Assembly: GCF_905475395.1 (NCBI RefSeq)
Contig: NC_058340.1
Span: forward strand, 75,928,181-75,992,180
Direction: 5' to 3'
Source of the DNA: Chrysoperla carnea
Taxonomy: Eukaryota; Arthropoda; Insecta; Neuroptera; Chrysopidae
DNA: 64,000 nt
Shown here in pieces: positions 11,301-22,906 of the stretch (its first letter is position 1; each line of letters starts with the position of its first letter). Both the position numbers and the translations under genes were made by a program. A model generated the notes under the pieces. The model was not told where the DNA came from and ran no database searches. It saw only the letters and a program-made list of their open reading frames with translations.

Positions 11301-14300
11301 GATGCATAAACACTACCAGTTGGTGGCATTTCAAAAGTTATCCTGAACAGTAAACACATACTTAGGTAATTAATTCTTTATGGTACCGGAGCTTGCAACG
11401 TCGGCAAAAAAAGAATTTTATTATTGCTGATTTTATGATATGTTGTTCCCCTTGCTCTTTCTGTTAGAGCTTGGGCGGTCTGGCTACCGGAAGTGGTTGC
11501 GTTTAGTACTGCGCAGCCTAAATGTACAGGTCATAATACTAAATTTTAAAAGAATTTTATTATGTCTGTAATTTTAATATTATGTTATTTAAGTATACAG
11601 AAACCTAAAATTAATTTGCCAGACGGTAATTCGGTTGCTAAACATTGAAAAAAAGCGAAAAAGTTATGAAAAATAAATGACATTTGTTAAATATTTATCT
11701 TATTTTTTTTTTTTCAAGTGTGGTAAATGGCTGTGGTCGTTTAGGCGCTAGTATATTGTAGTCTAGTTAACATCCACGATTTTTTCTAACTTTTTTGTAT
11801 ATTCTCCGAAAATTACGAAATAGGTGTCATTCGATTCGTAATTTTATGTAGAAAGTTTACTGAAAAAAATGAAATGGCGCAAAAAAAAATTGCAAAAGTT
11901 ATAAACAATTAAGTGAAAAATAAAATAGGGGGTTCAGTTTTTTTTTGAATTACTCAAAAAATATTGAAAATTTTCGAAATCTGAAAAAAGATCCAAAAAG
12001 ATGAAGAAATTTCCTAAAATAAAGTTTTTGCTGCCGAAGTTGTATCTCTAATATTTATAATTTTTACAGAGCCTTGAAAATAGCGCAAAATATGACAAGT
12101 TTGGCTCTCGCGCGCGTTCTGTCTTTGAGACCTACTAACAAAAAAAATTATTTAAACATATAAAATATGAATATTAATAAATAAAAAAATTAATGTAGTT
12201 TTGAGATACATGAATAAATAATAATCCGTGGTTGAAAATTTTTTTTGTTAATTTTTGCATTAGTTATTTAATTGTTAACTAACAATTTTTTCTATATAGA
12301 ATGTTAATATAAAATCTCCGATAATTATTAAATTAAAACCCCAGAATTTTTTTCCCTCCGTGAAGTTATTCTTATTAAGCTTACAAATAAATTACCGTTT
12401 TTAAAGTTTTAAAATTTTGATTTTTCAAATTGTTATTAACATTTGAATATTAACAAATGAAAAAAAGTAATGAAAGAAAATATATTTTTTTAATTTTTTT
12501 ATTGTTTTAATTTTTTCTAATTAAAAGCTACATAAAAATAATTTTTTGAAATTTTTTACAATTGTTGTTTAAAAAATTGTTATAAACAAATACATTGTTT
12601 ATGAGTAAATCGAAAATTTTTTTTTTGCAATATGTTCATTAACATAAATTATAATTTAAAATAAAAAAATTTTTTCTTAAAAAAATTTATTTGTTGCTTA
12701 AAAATGCGTTTGTTAATTAACAATCTTTTTTAGCTACTAATTATTAATATTAAGAAATATTATTATATTTTTAAATTTTTTAATTGTTTGAATTTTTTAT
12801 AGTTAAAAGCTACATAAAAATAATTTTTTGAAATTTTTTACTCATAAACAATGTATTTGTTTATAACAATTTTTTAAAAAACAATTGTAAAAAATTTCAA
12901 AAAATTATTTTTATGTAGCTTTTAACTATAAAAAATTCAAACAATTATAAAATTTAAAAATATAATAATATTTCTTAATATTAATAATTAGTAGCTAAAA
13001 AAGATTGTTAATTAACAAACGCATTTTTAAGCAACAAATAAATTTTTTTAAGAAAAAATTTTTTTATTTTAAATTATAATTTATGTTAATGAACATATTG
13101 CAAAAAAAAAATTTTCGATTTACTCATAAACAATGTATTTGTTTATAACAATTTTTTAAACAACAATTGTAAAAAATTTCAAAAAATTATTTTTATGTAG
13201 CTTTTAATTAGAAAAAATTAAAACAATAAAAAAATTAAAAAAATATATTTTCTTTCATTACTTTTTTTCATTTGTTAATATTCAAATGTTAATAACAATT
13301 TGAAAAATCAAAATTTTAAAACTTTAAAAACGGTAATTTATTTGTAAGCTTAATAAGAATAACTTCACGGAGGGAAAAAAAATTCTGGGGTTTTAATTTA
13401 ATAATTATCGGAGATTTTATATTAACATTCTATATAGAAAAAATTGTTAGTTAACAATTAAATAACTAATGCAAAAATTAACAAAAAAAATTTTCAACCA
13501 CGGATTATTATTTATTCATGTATCTCAAAACTACATTAATTTTTTTATTTATTAATATTCATATTTTATATATTTAAGTAATTTTTTTTGTTAGTAGGTC
13601 TCAAAGACAGAACGCGCGCGAGAGCCAAACTTGTCATATTTTGCGCTATTTTCAAGGCTCTGTAAAAATTATAAATATTAGAGATACAACTTCGGCAGCA
13701 AAAACTTTATTTTAGGAAATTTCTTCATCTTTTTGGATCTTTTTTCAGATTTCGAAAATTTTCAATATTTTTTGAGTTATTCAAAAAAAACTGAACCCCC
13801 TATTTTATTTTTCACTTAATTGTTTATAACTTTTGCAATTTTTTTTTGCGCCATTTCATTTTTTTCAGTAAACTTTCTACATAAAATTACGAATCGAATG
13901 ACACCTATTTCGTAATTTTCGGAGAATATACAAAAAAGTTAGAAAAAATCGTGGATGTTAACTAGACTATTGTATTATTTTAATGATTACTAGCTAGTTC
14001 CGAGTTCGACTCCAACAGCAGTCACCTTTTTTTTTTCAATTTATTATCTTATGAAATTCTTTAAATTTTTTAATTTATTTAATTTTTATTGTATTGAACG
14101 TTTCATATTTTATTTTGTGATAACTCTGTATCGTCTTAGTTACGAAGTTTTAATTATTAGGTTGAATTTGTTCAATAGAGGAGTTGGTTGAGTTTAGTAG
14201 TTTTTATCCTTTGCGTTCAAAAATGGGACACAATGATTTTTTATAGAAAGAAGAATGGGTCGATTTTTATTGTTATTATTATTATTATTAATTATATATA

Positions 14301-17300
14301 TATTAATATTATATCACGATTTCAAGTGAATGGCCTTAAAAATTTAGCTCGTAATTAAAACCGTACAAAGTTATCAAAAAATAAAATGAAAAACGTTCAA
14401 TATAACAAAAAATTAAAAAAATTTAAAAAAAATTCAATACAAAAAAGATAATAAATTTAAAAAAAAAAAAATTGGTGACTGCGGCTGGATTCGAACTCGG
14501 AACTAGTAATCACTAAAATAATACCTTATGCAAACGCTTAAGGTAGTACCTACACGAAAGTGATATTCCAAGAATTTCTCAAAACTCAGAATATAAAATA
14601 TTTAATTCATAATACACTTGCTGTTAAAATTAGAAGATGATTTACCATGCCATACATGAGATTGTTATTAGCAATTAAAAGTGACGCAATTTGTACGTGT
14701 ACATGGGAGAAGTGTATAAAAATACACAAATTTACAAATATTATATTTATTTACCAATGAATGACGTCCACCATCTCTATGAAAAACTAATATAATGTAG
14801 AATACTATATTTAGAAAATATATAAATAAAAATAAAAATTATTTACCATATAGTTTCGATAAAAAACTTAAATAAATAACTCGTTTTAGCGATAATTTTT
14901 GTGGAAAGCATATAAAAACTAATGGTAAAGGTATATATCAAAGTATGTGTGTGTATACGTATAGAATATATAATAGTGAGTAACTACAGTCTTGTGAAAG
15001 AATATATGGTATATGTATAATAGTCATAGCACAGTTAATGCACTGAATGATAGTATTAGTCCAAAACTTTTTGACTGGACGGTCGCGGAGGAACTACCTT
15101 AAACGACCACAGCCATTCACCACACTTGAAAAAAACATAAAATAAGATATATATCCCACCAAGAAGTAAAATATTAAATAAATACGTACTAAGGAGAAAC
15201 TTACACAAGAAATTTAAACCAATAATTTGCGTACTTTAGTAAAAAAAATTAGGCTTTTGTTAAGTAGGTGCTTGACTATAATCTAAAGAATACTTTGATT
15301 GTTTAGATTTAAATTTTGATGTTTAATAAAAGTTGTGAAAAAATTATAACGTCATAACATTCGAGGGGTGGAGGGAGATAGTAGGGGGTTAACGATTTTC
15401 TTTTGTTCTCCTATACAGGTGCGTGTAGGTATGAAGTCACCGAAAAGTTGCTAATGTAATAATTTAATGCTTCTTTACGGAAAAGTTACTCAATAAATTT
15501 ATGCCATTTTTATAAATTTTTTTCGAAGAATTTTTTTCTCTACGGGATTTTACAACTTTTTTGGGCTGACGTAATTGAGTTTATTGGGATTCTGTGACAT
15601 CTACGCCTTTTTACACATTTATGTTTTTGGTGGGATATCACTTCTTTTTGCAAGGCAATAGTATTTGGTTTGAAACAAGTGTTTGTAACAATTTTAACTC
15701 ACCATTATGAATACATTGAATTACTGTTGACTACTGAGCCTCGTACGTCAAGAGAGATGCCGGACAAGATGTCATCAAAATTGTGTTATTTATAAATATT
15801 GTAATGAAAATTTCATTTTCATATAACTGATATTGATTATTATATAATGCATTCTATATAGTTTACGCCTAATTTGCGTCCTCATGGGTAAACAGTCATG
15901 TTATCGAAAAAATGTTTCATGCAAAAGTTGGTTATTTCTTTATAAGGAATATTTTTTACATTAAAATTTGTGTTCTATCTCTAACGGTTTACAAGATGGG
16001 TCCCACAGACCCAGGACTCAATTGACGTATATTGCTCATTTACGAACTTGACCTCACTTTTTCCTGAGTATGCTATAAAAATTTCATCTTGATATTTCTT
16101 TTCGTTTTTGAGTTATCGAGTTGGCAGACAGACGTGCAGACGGACTAACAGATATTATGTAACTGCAAATATTTAGGGCTTATTTATGGGTAATACGTAC
16201 AGCTTGATTTCATATAATAGTTCTGCACATGGATTGATCCTGAATATTACAACGTCTCATACAGGGGCCTTATATTTTGTAAGTGCACATATTTGGGTCT
16301 TATATATTGGTAATGCGCACACTTTGATCCCATATAATTGTTTTGCGCATGGGATAATCCGGAATATAACAACTGCGCATACATGGACCTTAAATTTGGT
16401 AAGTGTGCATATTTGGGTCTTATATATTGGAAGTGCGCACAGATTAATCACAAATTATAGTTCTGCGCATGCATTTATCCTGAATCTTACAACTGCGCAT
16501 ACGCTGGATTTATATTTTGTTACTGCGCGTATTCTAAATATTACAACTGCGCAAACAGGGACCTTATATGTTGTAAATGGGCATATTTGGTCCTTAAATA
16601 TTGAAAATGCGCATAAATTAATCACAAATTATAGTTCTGCGCATGCATTTTACCTGAATCCTAGAAATGCGCATTATCTTAATTTAAATTTTGCTACTGC
16701 GCAAATGTAGGCCTTATATATTGCTAGTGCGCAAATGTGGATTACATGTAATAGTACTGCGCATGGGTTGATCCTGAATATTACAACTGCGCATACAGGG
16801 ACTTAATATTTTGTAAGTGCGCATATTTGGGTATTATATCCGGGAAGTGCGCACAGATTAATCAATAGTTATAGTTTTGCGCATGCATTTATCCTGAATC
16901 ATGCAACTGCGCATACGCTGAATTTATATTTTGTTACTGCGCACATGTAGGCCTTAAATATTGCTGGTGCGCACATGAGGATTACATGTAATAGTACTGC
17001 GCATGGGTTGACCCTGAATTCAAGCAAGTCTCTGTCGAATGTCTAAAATCGCATCTTTCCATAATTTAGAAGTCCCTTAGAATCGGTATAGCTGAATCAT
17101 TCCCTTTATAGATAAATCAATTATAGTGGAAGTGGTGGAAAAATAATAACGCCACTAACCTTACCATGTTTTGTTATCAAATCTAAACGGGTATACAAAA
17201 TTTCAACTCAATCGGTTGAAGATATCTGCTTTAAAATTGAGTTATAAGATTCCCCCCCCCCCATTTAACAAAATATGGCGGTCATTCAAAGTCAGCGTGC

Positions 17301-20300
17301 TTACAAAATTTCAACGCAATCGATTGAGGGTGTCGGCTTCAAAATTGGGTTGCAAGATTATTTATTGCTGAACATAACAATACCATTGTTTATAAGAAAA
17401 TAAAATTCGTTGCCATAGCAACGGTTAGTTGTGAACGCTTCAAGAGATATGATCAAAATGGTTTAAAACTTCTTGTGAAATTATATTTATACTTTTTTTA
17501 AATTTAAGGACAAAAGTAGTTTGATTTTGCATTAACGAAAAAAACAGGACTGATTATTTACTTTCTCGAGGGAAAATGATTGTTTTTTCGAAAAAATGTT
17601 TCAAACAAAAGTTGCTTATTTTTATGTAAGGAACATTTTTTACATTTAAACTTTTGTTCTATCTCTTACCGTTTTTCCGCAAATTGCAATTTAATTTTTT
17701 ACTTTATTTGCTCTTCACGGGAAAACAATTACCTTTACAAAAAAATTTTTCATACAGAATTGTTTAATTTTATGCAAGGAACATTTCTTGCATAAACTTA
17801 TGATCTATCTCTTACAGTTTTTGCTATAAAGGCAAATTAAAATTTTCACATTAATTGACAAAATCATTTTAATCTGTTTTCTACATGGTACTTTGAATTT
17901 GATAGGGTCTTATTGTTTTGAAATATTTTATTTAATTTTTATAATATTTTAAGTTGGAAATATTGAAATACACAATTAATTTTTAATTATTTATTTAATA
18001 TCTATTTATTGAAATTGAATCAAAATTATATAAATAACAAATTTTTAAGTGAATTTTAGTTTTCCCATACAAAGTGTATAGGAAAAAAAACTAGCCATCT
18101 GATTGGTTCATATTTTAACATTGATTTTTAAATGGGGTAAAAATGCACCTTTAATTAGCGAAATTTCCCATTTCCCGTTAAAAATTTTGAAATTTGTTAT
18201 TTTTTCTGGGGTATGATTTTTCTCTAATTTATTTTAACGAAAACCGCATCTTTATACCATTTCTCAGTTTTGCTGTGAATTTATATCAGTGAGTAACAAA
18301 ATTTCGGGGCGTGGCCGTTTTTTGACGCGTTATTGCTCGGAAACGATGAGAGCCGTGAACGTGAAATTTGATTTACGGCGTCCCAGAGTATATATCTACT
18401 TAAGTTTTTTAATTATTTCAACATTATAGCTCAAGTAGTTTCTGAGATATAAGGGTGTGAAAAAGGGCTATTTGACGCCCTGTATATATAGTCACAGCAA
18501 AAGCATACACATTTCACATATACATCATCATACATTACACTTTCAATTTTCGATTTTCCATTTTAAACTAATCTACGCTTCGCACTGCTGTGCTATATGA
18601 TTTAACAAATGTCATTTATTTTTCATAACTTTTTCGCTTTTTTTCAATGTTTAGCAACCGAATTACCGTCTGGCAAATTAATTTTAGGTTTCTGTATACT
18701 TAAATAACATAATATTAAAATTACAGACATAATAAAATTCTTTTAAAATTTAGTATTATGACCTGTACATTTAGGCTGCGCAGTACTAAACGCAACCACT
18801 TCCGGTAGCCAGACCGCCCAAGCTCTAACAGAAAGAGCAAGGGGAACAACATCATAAAATCAGCAATAATAAAATTCTCTCTCGAAAACGTTGCGAGCTC
18901 CTATACTATTAAATATCCTGTCTAAACGAGATTGAAATCTATTATGATTTAGTTGTATTTCATTTAATTTTAGAATTTTTTTTTTTTTGAAAATCAAATA
19001 TTTTGTTTAAAAAGAGCAGCTTGAAATCAAAATCTTCCCCTAGGAACCGTTAAAGGATGTCAGGCATATAAAGGGGAATTCAGTTGGGAAAATTAATGAT
19101 TGGGAAATTAAATTGTTGATTAACACCCCCCCCCCCTTCTATTCCCCAACGCTTTCCATCTTATACTTACTTATATAATGCAATTATATTTAGATGTGGA
19201 TTATGTGTTAAGCCAGTAATAATGAATGCACGCGTGAAACGATCAATTAATCCATATGGCTCAATTTTGTTCGCTTCGGTTCGATAATAAAATAATTTTT
19301 CTAATTGATGAAAAAAATCACCAATTTCACCTTCACCAGTTTTTGTACGAAAATTTTTAAAAAATACCGTATAGCCTAAACAAAATGACATTATCTGACT
19401 TTGATGTAAAACCAAAATAACACTAGACATGCTTAGACCGGACTAATTTTGATCAAGTGCTGCATTTCCCGATGTGAATTTTAAACGGTTGAGTTCGGGT
19501 TTAATTCCAGCTTATGATCAAAATTTGGCAGGTCTTTCTCTATACTGGTATACCATATTCAGCATCATAGCAACTAAATTGTCCACACCAGGTCCATATG
19601 GGATTATATGAAGCATTATATAAAAAATATCTGGCTTTAAGCCATCGTGGATATGTAACACGATATACTAATTTATCCATTGTATGATTTCGTGTAAAGT
19701 AACCATAGCAACCATCTTGATAATAATTATGTAATAAATGTTGCATAGGTAATTTTAATGGATGATCACATGAATTATTTCGAACAGCATACTAGAAAAT
19801 AAACAAATTTATATTATATAGGGTGTTCTTTAATTGAACCTAAAAAAGTCGACTACGAGATTAAGTTCATCCACGCGAACGAAAAAGATCTTTAACAAAT
19901 GTCGATTTGATGTGTAATTTCCGAGAAATTTCCAGATATACAATTAAAAACTTTTTCTTTCGAATCAGTTTATTTGTTGCGATTTAATGCAACTTAATTT
20001 TCTATTTCTATAATACAACTTACCACTTTCAAATAGACAGGACCGAGGTGATAGTTTTGCCAGCCCAATGTACTTTCAAGTGCAAATGCACCTTGAAGAT
20101 GACGTTTCTTTGCATCATTTCCCCAATCAATCGTTCGAAATCGTTCAGCACAAATACGGGAAACAAACTACGTAAACATTTTTATCTTGTCTAATTATTA
20201 TTTAAAGCAATAGCACGTAGATGTATCTAGGTCTATGGTCAAGAAATCGGGTCACAAGCGATTTCTAATTCCTCTACATAGCCCGAGCTGCGATCCCAAA

Positions 20301-21136
20301 TGAACAGGATTCTAAATTTGAACGCGTGGCAATCTAATAAAATTTCGATTACTATAAATTGTGAATGCTAAAATTGGTCGACATCTACGTGCCATTGCCT
20401 TAACTATAATTGTTTAAGCACTTTTGGACTTACATCAGCCATATCATGCCGTGTTCTAATGTCGTAAAAAGTAACATTATTTAATTGAGTATGACTTTTA
20501 TAAGGCAGATCAAAAACATTAGTTTTGATCGCTTGATAAACTCCATACTTATCCAAATACGATTCACCTAAAACTTATTGTAAAAATAATGAGTTTTTGG
20601 TCAAATCAGTATGGCGTTCACACCGATACTGACATAGTGATATACACAAAAAGCGTTTTAAAAATGGTCAAATTGCATGTATTCGATTTTCAAAGTTTGA
20701 TGTATTCAAATCAATTCATCTTAGCTACTTACGATAATGCATAATCACTAAACTTAAGCCACATAGAATTAATTTTGCAAGATTTTCTTTAATTTCATCT
20801 TCTTTACGTGGTACTTTACAAGTTTGTTTTCGATAATTTTGTAAAAATCCTATAAATTATTATTCATTTTGATAAATCTTACATCATTGAAAATTAATTT
20901 TAAAAAAACAATATTGAATTTTTAAGCGAAATGAGTTCAAACAAAACTTCGATTAGTTGGGCAAATTAATGTAAAATATTTGATAACAATTTTTTTGCTT
21001 TTTTTTTCATGGGATGAAATATTTAAAAATAATTCGATCTTTTCGACGACGAAAATTGAAAAAGATAATTGTTATGATACTTACTGTAGATCTTATCACG
21101 AAATTTTCCTTTTTTAATTATTGGTTGTTTTCCCAT
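8354..21136 (-). CDS. Polycystin-2-like cation channel (TRPP family)
   Basis: Predicted six-helix cation channel of the PKD2/brivido group; members act in sensory cilia and other sensory cells. Exons (minus): 21085-21136, 20733-20849, 20434-20567, 20024-20167, 19546-19791, 19171-19442, 11114-11342, 10741-10980, 10561-10650, 10158-10301, 9398-9603, 9194-9330, 8891-9002, 8587-8708, 8354-8478; 789 aa. TM1 is about residues 39-55. A polycystin extracellular domain follows (about 60-325, with VRNNSC and the conserved DRFTRAFI and FEMPPTG). S2 is about 352-375, S5 contains YAHLGYFWFG and the pore helix FVEIEEEF aligns to PKD2 FAEIEE. The tail is coiled-coil, ending in KED/ESKED-rich acid repeats; no EF hand was seen. 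The filter appears altered (IGL where PKD2 has LGD). The exon 5/6 junction is the least certain. Whether it is a PKD2 or brivido orthologue needs a tree. Confidence 0.9.
10331..10430. repeat. Two-copy 50-bp tandem repeat in intron 9
   Basis: Two direct copies of a 50-bp unit containing 'atccccattgtgagctaag' lie in the intron between channel exons 9 and 10. They differ at about three bases, so the duplication is recent. Confidence 0.85.
11760..13968. mobile_element. 2.2-kb near-perfect palindrome with 5-bp ATTGT duplication
   Basis: Arms of about 1.1 kb read outward from a centre near 12,865. Ends are AGTCTAGTTAACATCCACGA and its complement. The flanks are ATTGT at 11,755-11,759 and 13,969-13,973, a clean 5-bp target-site duplication. 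The arms differ at only a handful of positions by eye, so the copy is young or maintained by gene conversion. It is extremely AT-rich with no credible coding sequence. Non-autonomous foldback DNA transposon; superfamily unknown. Confidence 0.85.
13974..14541. repeat. Inverted pair of tRNA-like (B-box) segments
   Basis: Two copies of a segment face each other about 14,250. Each carries a Pol III-type B box: GAGTTCGACTCC at 14,002-14,013 (plus) and GAGTTCGAATCC at 14,487-14,498 (minus). Both are followed by CAGTCACC and a T-run. Upstream, 'tggtcgtttaggcgc' (11,731-11,748 before the insertion) resembles a Leu/Ser-type tRNA D region. No full cloverleaf forms. I read these as tRNA-derived SINE-like heads inside the ancestral palindrome. 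Confidence 0.45.
14542..15098. mobile_element. 557-bp MITE with TTAA duplication (piggyBac-like)
   Basis: Ends are GGTAGTACCT on the left and the complement of GGTAGTTCCT on the right. TTAA sits on both sides (14,538-14,541 and 15,099-15,102), the piggyBac signature. It has no coding sequence. Removing it rejoins the arm that matches 11,697-11,754, which supports its being a later insertion. Confidence 0.75.
15153..18597. other. 3.4-kb block inside the composite element
   Basis: No gene was recognised. It contains a half copy of the dispersed TA-foldback family (about 15.86-16.16 kb), the TGCGCA satellite (16.16-17.02 kb), two roughly 100-bp related units (about 17.17-17.37 kb) and further fragments of the foldback family (17.56-17.83 kb). 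The right end 'cgcactgctgtgc' can form a small hairpin. A Helitron was considered but the termini do not fit. Confidence 0.5.
16160..17020 (+). repeat. TGCGCA minisatellite, roughly 30-bp units in a higher-order pattern
   Basis: TGCGCA or a near variant recurs about every 30-33 bp, some 27 times. Successive units alternate in a four-unit order of about 125 bp, visible in the recurrence of 'tatattgg', 'ataatagtt', 'ttacaac' and 'ttatattttgt'. Because most units are multiples of three, one frame stays open from 16,186 to 16,710 with AH every 10-11 residues. I regard that as a by-product, not a gene. Confidence 0.8.
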
Positions 21137-22906
21137 ATTAAATTATTGTGATAATTTTTTACTGCCGTTAATTCGATTTTTTTGTTTTGATCAGAATTTT
21201 ATTGATCGATAATTATTATTTATATTTAATTAAGAAATATTTATTGTTATAATTACACGGCCAACTTGAATTAGACTTTTTGAGTAGACTTTATAAGAAT
21301 CAAGCTTAAACCATGGTAACAATTGTTATCATCCAAAAGACGTTAACTTTTTTTTCGAAAGTTCAGTAAGTACGAATAATACAAAAAATTATAGCAACAA
21401 CAAAAAAGTCCTCGACCAATAATCAAACAAATTTTGAAAAGTCTTGGATTAAAATACCATTTAGTTTTCGAGCTATTGCTTTTCAAAGTAAGAATATAAT
21501 TTTGTAAAGTTAGGCAATATAGATGATATATCAGCAAGGTTTTATTTATTTGAGCCATAAGTCTTGAGATTTACTCGAAGAAAAACTAGGGGCTATATGA
21601 GAATAAATCATTCCACAAGCATTTAGACACCGAGTAGTTGAGATAACCCGGCAAAGGAGCAGAGAGGGTAAATTTACGATTACCAAATAAAGAAAATTGT
21701 CGGCTGATACAAATACAAAAAATTATAGCAACAAAAAAAAAAAAAAAAACTATATAACTTATAACTCACTCCTTGGGACTCCTCGACCAATAATCAAAGA
21801 AATTTTGAAAAGTCTTGGATTAAAATACCACTTAGTTTTCGAGCTATTGCTTTTCAAAGTAAGAATATAATTTAATAAAATTAGGCAATATAGATGATAT
21901 ATCAGCAAGGCTTTATTTATTTGAGCCATAAGTCTTGAGATTTACTCGAAGAAAAACATAGAAAAGGGTCTCCGGTATCGAAAATAAGAATAGGGACTAT
22001 ATGAGAATAAATCATTCCACAAGCATTTAGATACCGAGTAGTTGAGATAACCCGGCAAAGAAGCAGAGAGTAAGAGTAAATTTACGATTACCTACTAAAA
22101 AAAATTGTCGGCTGATACAATTTTTTACGGAACCCGACCTCTCTTAATTCAGCATTGTGTGGCACAGGGTCTATCTAAATAATGAAAAATTGGTAAATGG
22201 TCTACAAGAAAAAAAAATTTTGGAATAAAATGCAAAATTGGTAAAATATTTGTTAATTTATTTTGAACCTTATAATAAAAATATAATTTTCCAAAAATTT
22301 AACATATATTTCAAATCATTAAAAAATTTCAATATTTTGTCGTAAATTGTTTTTTTTTTTTTTTTTTTTTTAGGCACTTAGTGGCTAAAATTATGAGTAA
22401 AACACCAAAGCGATAAAAACATTCCATATTTTATTAGATATACGGATGAAAATTTCTAATCTTATGGAAAATGATTTCTCATGGTGCTCTTTTGACCTCA
22501 CAATTAATTAAAAATATGGTCCAAAATCAGATTTGTTCCAATGTTCAAGAGTCAAAAAACAAACTATGTCAAAATCAGTTAAAATTATATACTGAGAATC
22601 TTCATTTTCGATAAGATTTGATGAATTTTTGTATAAAATTATAGAATTTAACAGCGTCCGCCATTTAGGGCGCAAGAAAGTAAACGGCAGTTCATCTTGA
22701 ACATCATAATAGCAACCCCTTTCACGTGCAGATGTTTTGCCTTCAAGAGATGTTTGGCACTCTTTGAACCAGGTTTAGTACCCACATGCCAGCTGTGATG
22801 AATATTTGACCAATTTTTGTATATTTAATATGCGATTTAGTGTTTACATTTTCTTCGCGCCTTACTTTTGCGGACCGCAAATGGCTCTGACAATGATATG
22901 CACGAA
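21137..22906. other. Intergenic between channel and carbonic anhydrase
   Basis: No coding exon is seen. The left part should hold the channel promoter, the right part the 3' UTR of the carbonic anhydrase. A tandem duplication occupies 21,381-22,118 and a run of about 20 T lies near 22,350. Confidence 0.6.
21381..22118. repeat. Two-copy tandem duplication, about 0.33-0.4 kb each
   Basis: Copy 1 is about 21,381-21,714 and copy 2 about 21,715-22,118. Both share 'acaaaaaattatagcaac', 'cttggattaaaatacca' and 'cggctgatac'. Copy 2 carries extra A-rich sequence and a further insertion of about 40 bp. Similarity is high, so the duplication is recent. Confidence 0.85.

Larger units (their letters stand above)
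11386..18908. mobile_element. Composite inverted-repeat element in channel intron 6
   Basis: A block at about 11.39-11.70 kb recurs inverted at about 18.60-18.91 kb (roughly 310 bp, beginning GGAGCTTGCAACGT / GGAGCTCGCAACGT). The match continues from 11,697-11,754 to 15,099-15,150 and from 13,974-14,110 to 14,390-14,541. The simplest reading is one ancestral palindrome of about 1.3 kb, broken by three later insertions: 11,760-13,968, 14,542-15,098, and a block at about 15.15-18.60 kb. No transposase, polymerase or capsid gene is visible, and its own target duplication is unclear. Confidence 0.65.

Noticed and set aside
14455-14530. A functional tRNA gene on the minus strand
   Set aside because: The B box is good but the acceptor and D arms do not pair and the D region is interrupted by the TTAA MITE; a tRNA-derived repeat fits better.
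16186-16710. 174-codon open frame read as a secreted repeat protein
   Set aside because: The frame follows from repeat units being multiples of three. The repeat continues past the frame's end, there is no signal peptide or splice context, and the composition simply mirrors the satellite.
16160-17020. Regularly spaced palindromic motif resembling a CRISPR array
   Set aside because: The units are similar along their whole length, without unique spacers, the motif is only six bases, and the DNA is from an animal genome. It is a satellite.
15153-18597. Helitron, on the basis of internal tandem repeats and a hairpin near one end
   Set aside because: The ends do not show TC at one side and CTRR at the other, and insertion between A and T is not clear.
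11386-18908. A Polinton-like element, because of long terminal inverted repeats and several-kb size
   Set aside because: No polymerase, integrase, protease or capsid reading frame is visible, and the length is explained by nested short insertions.
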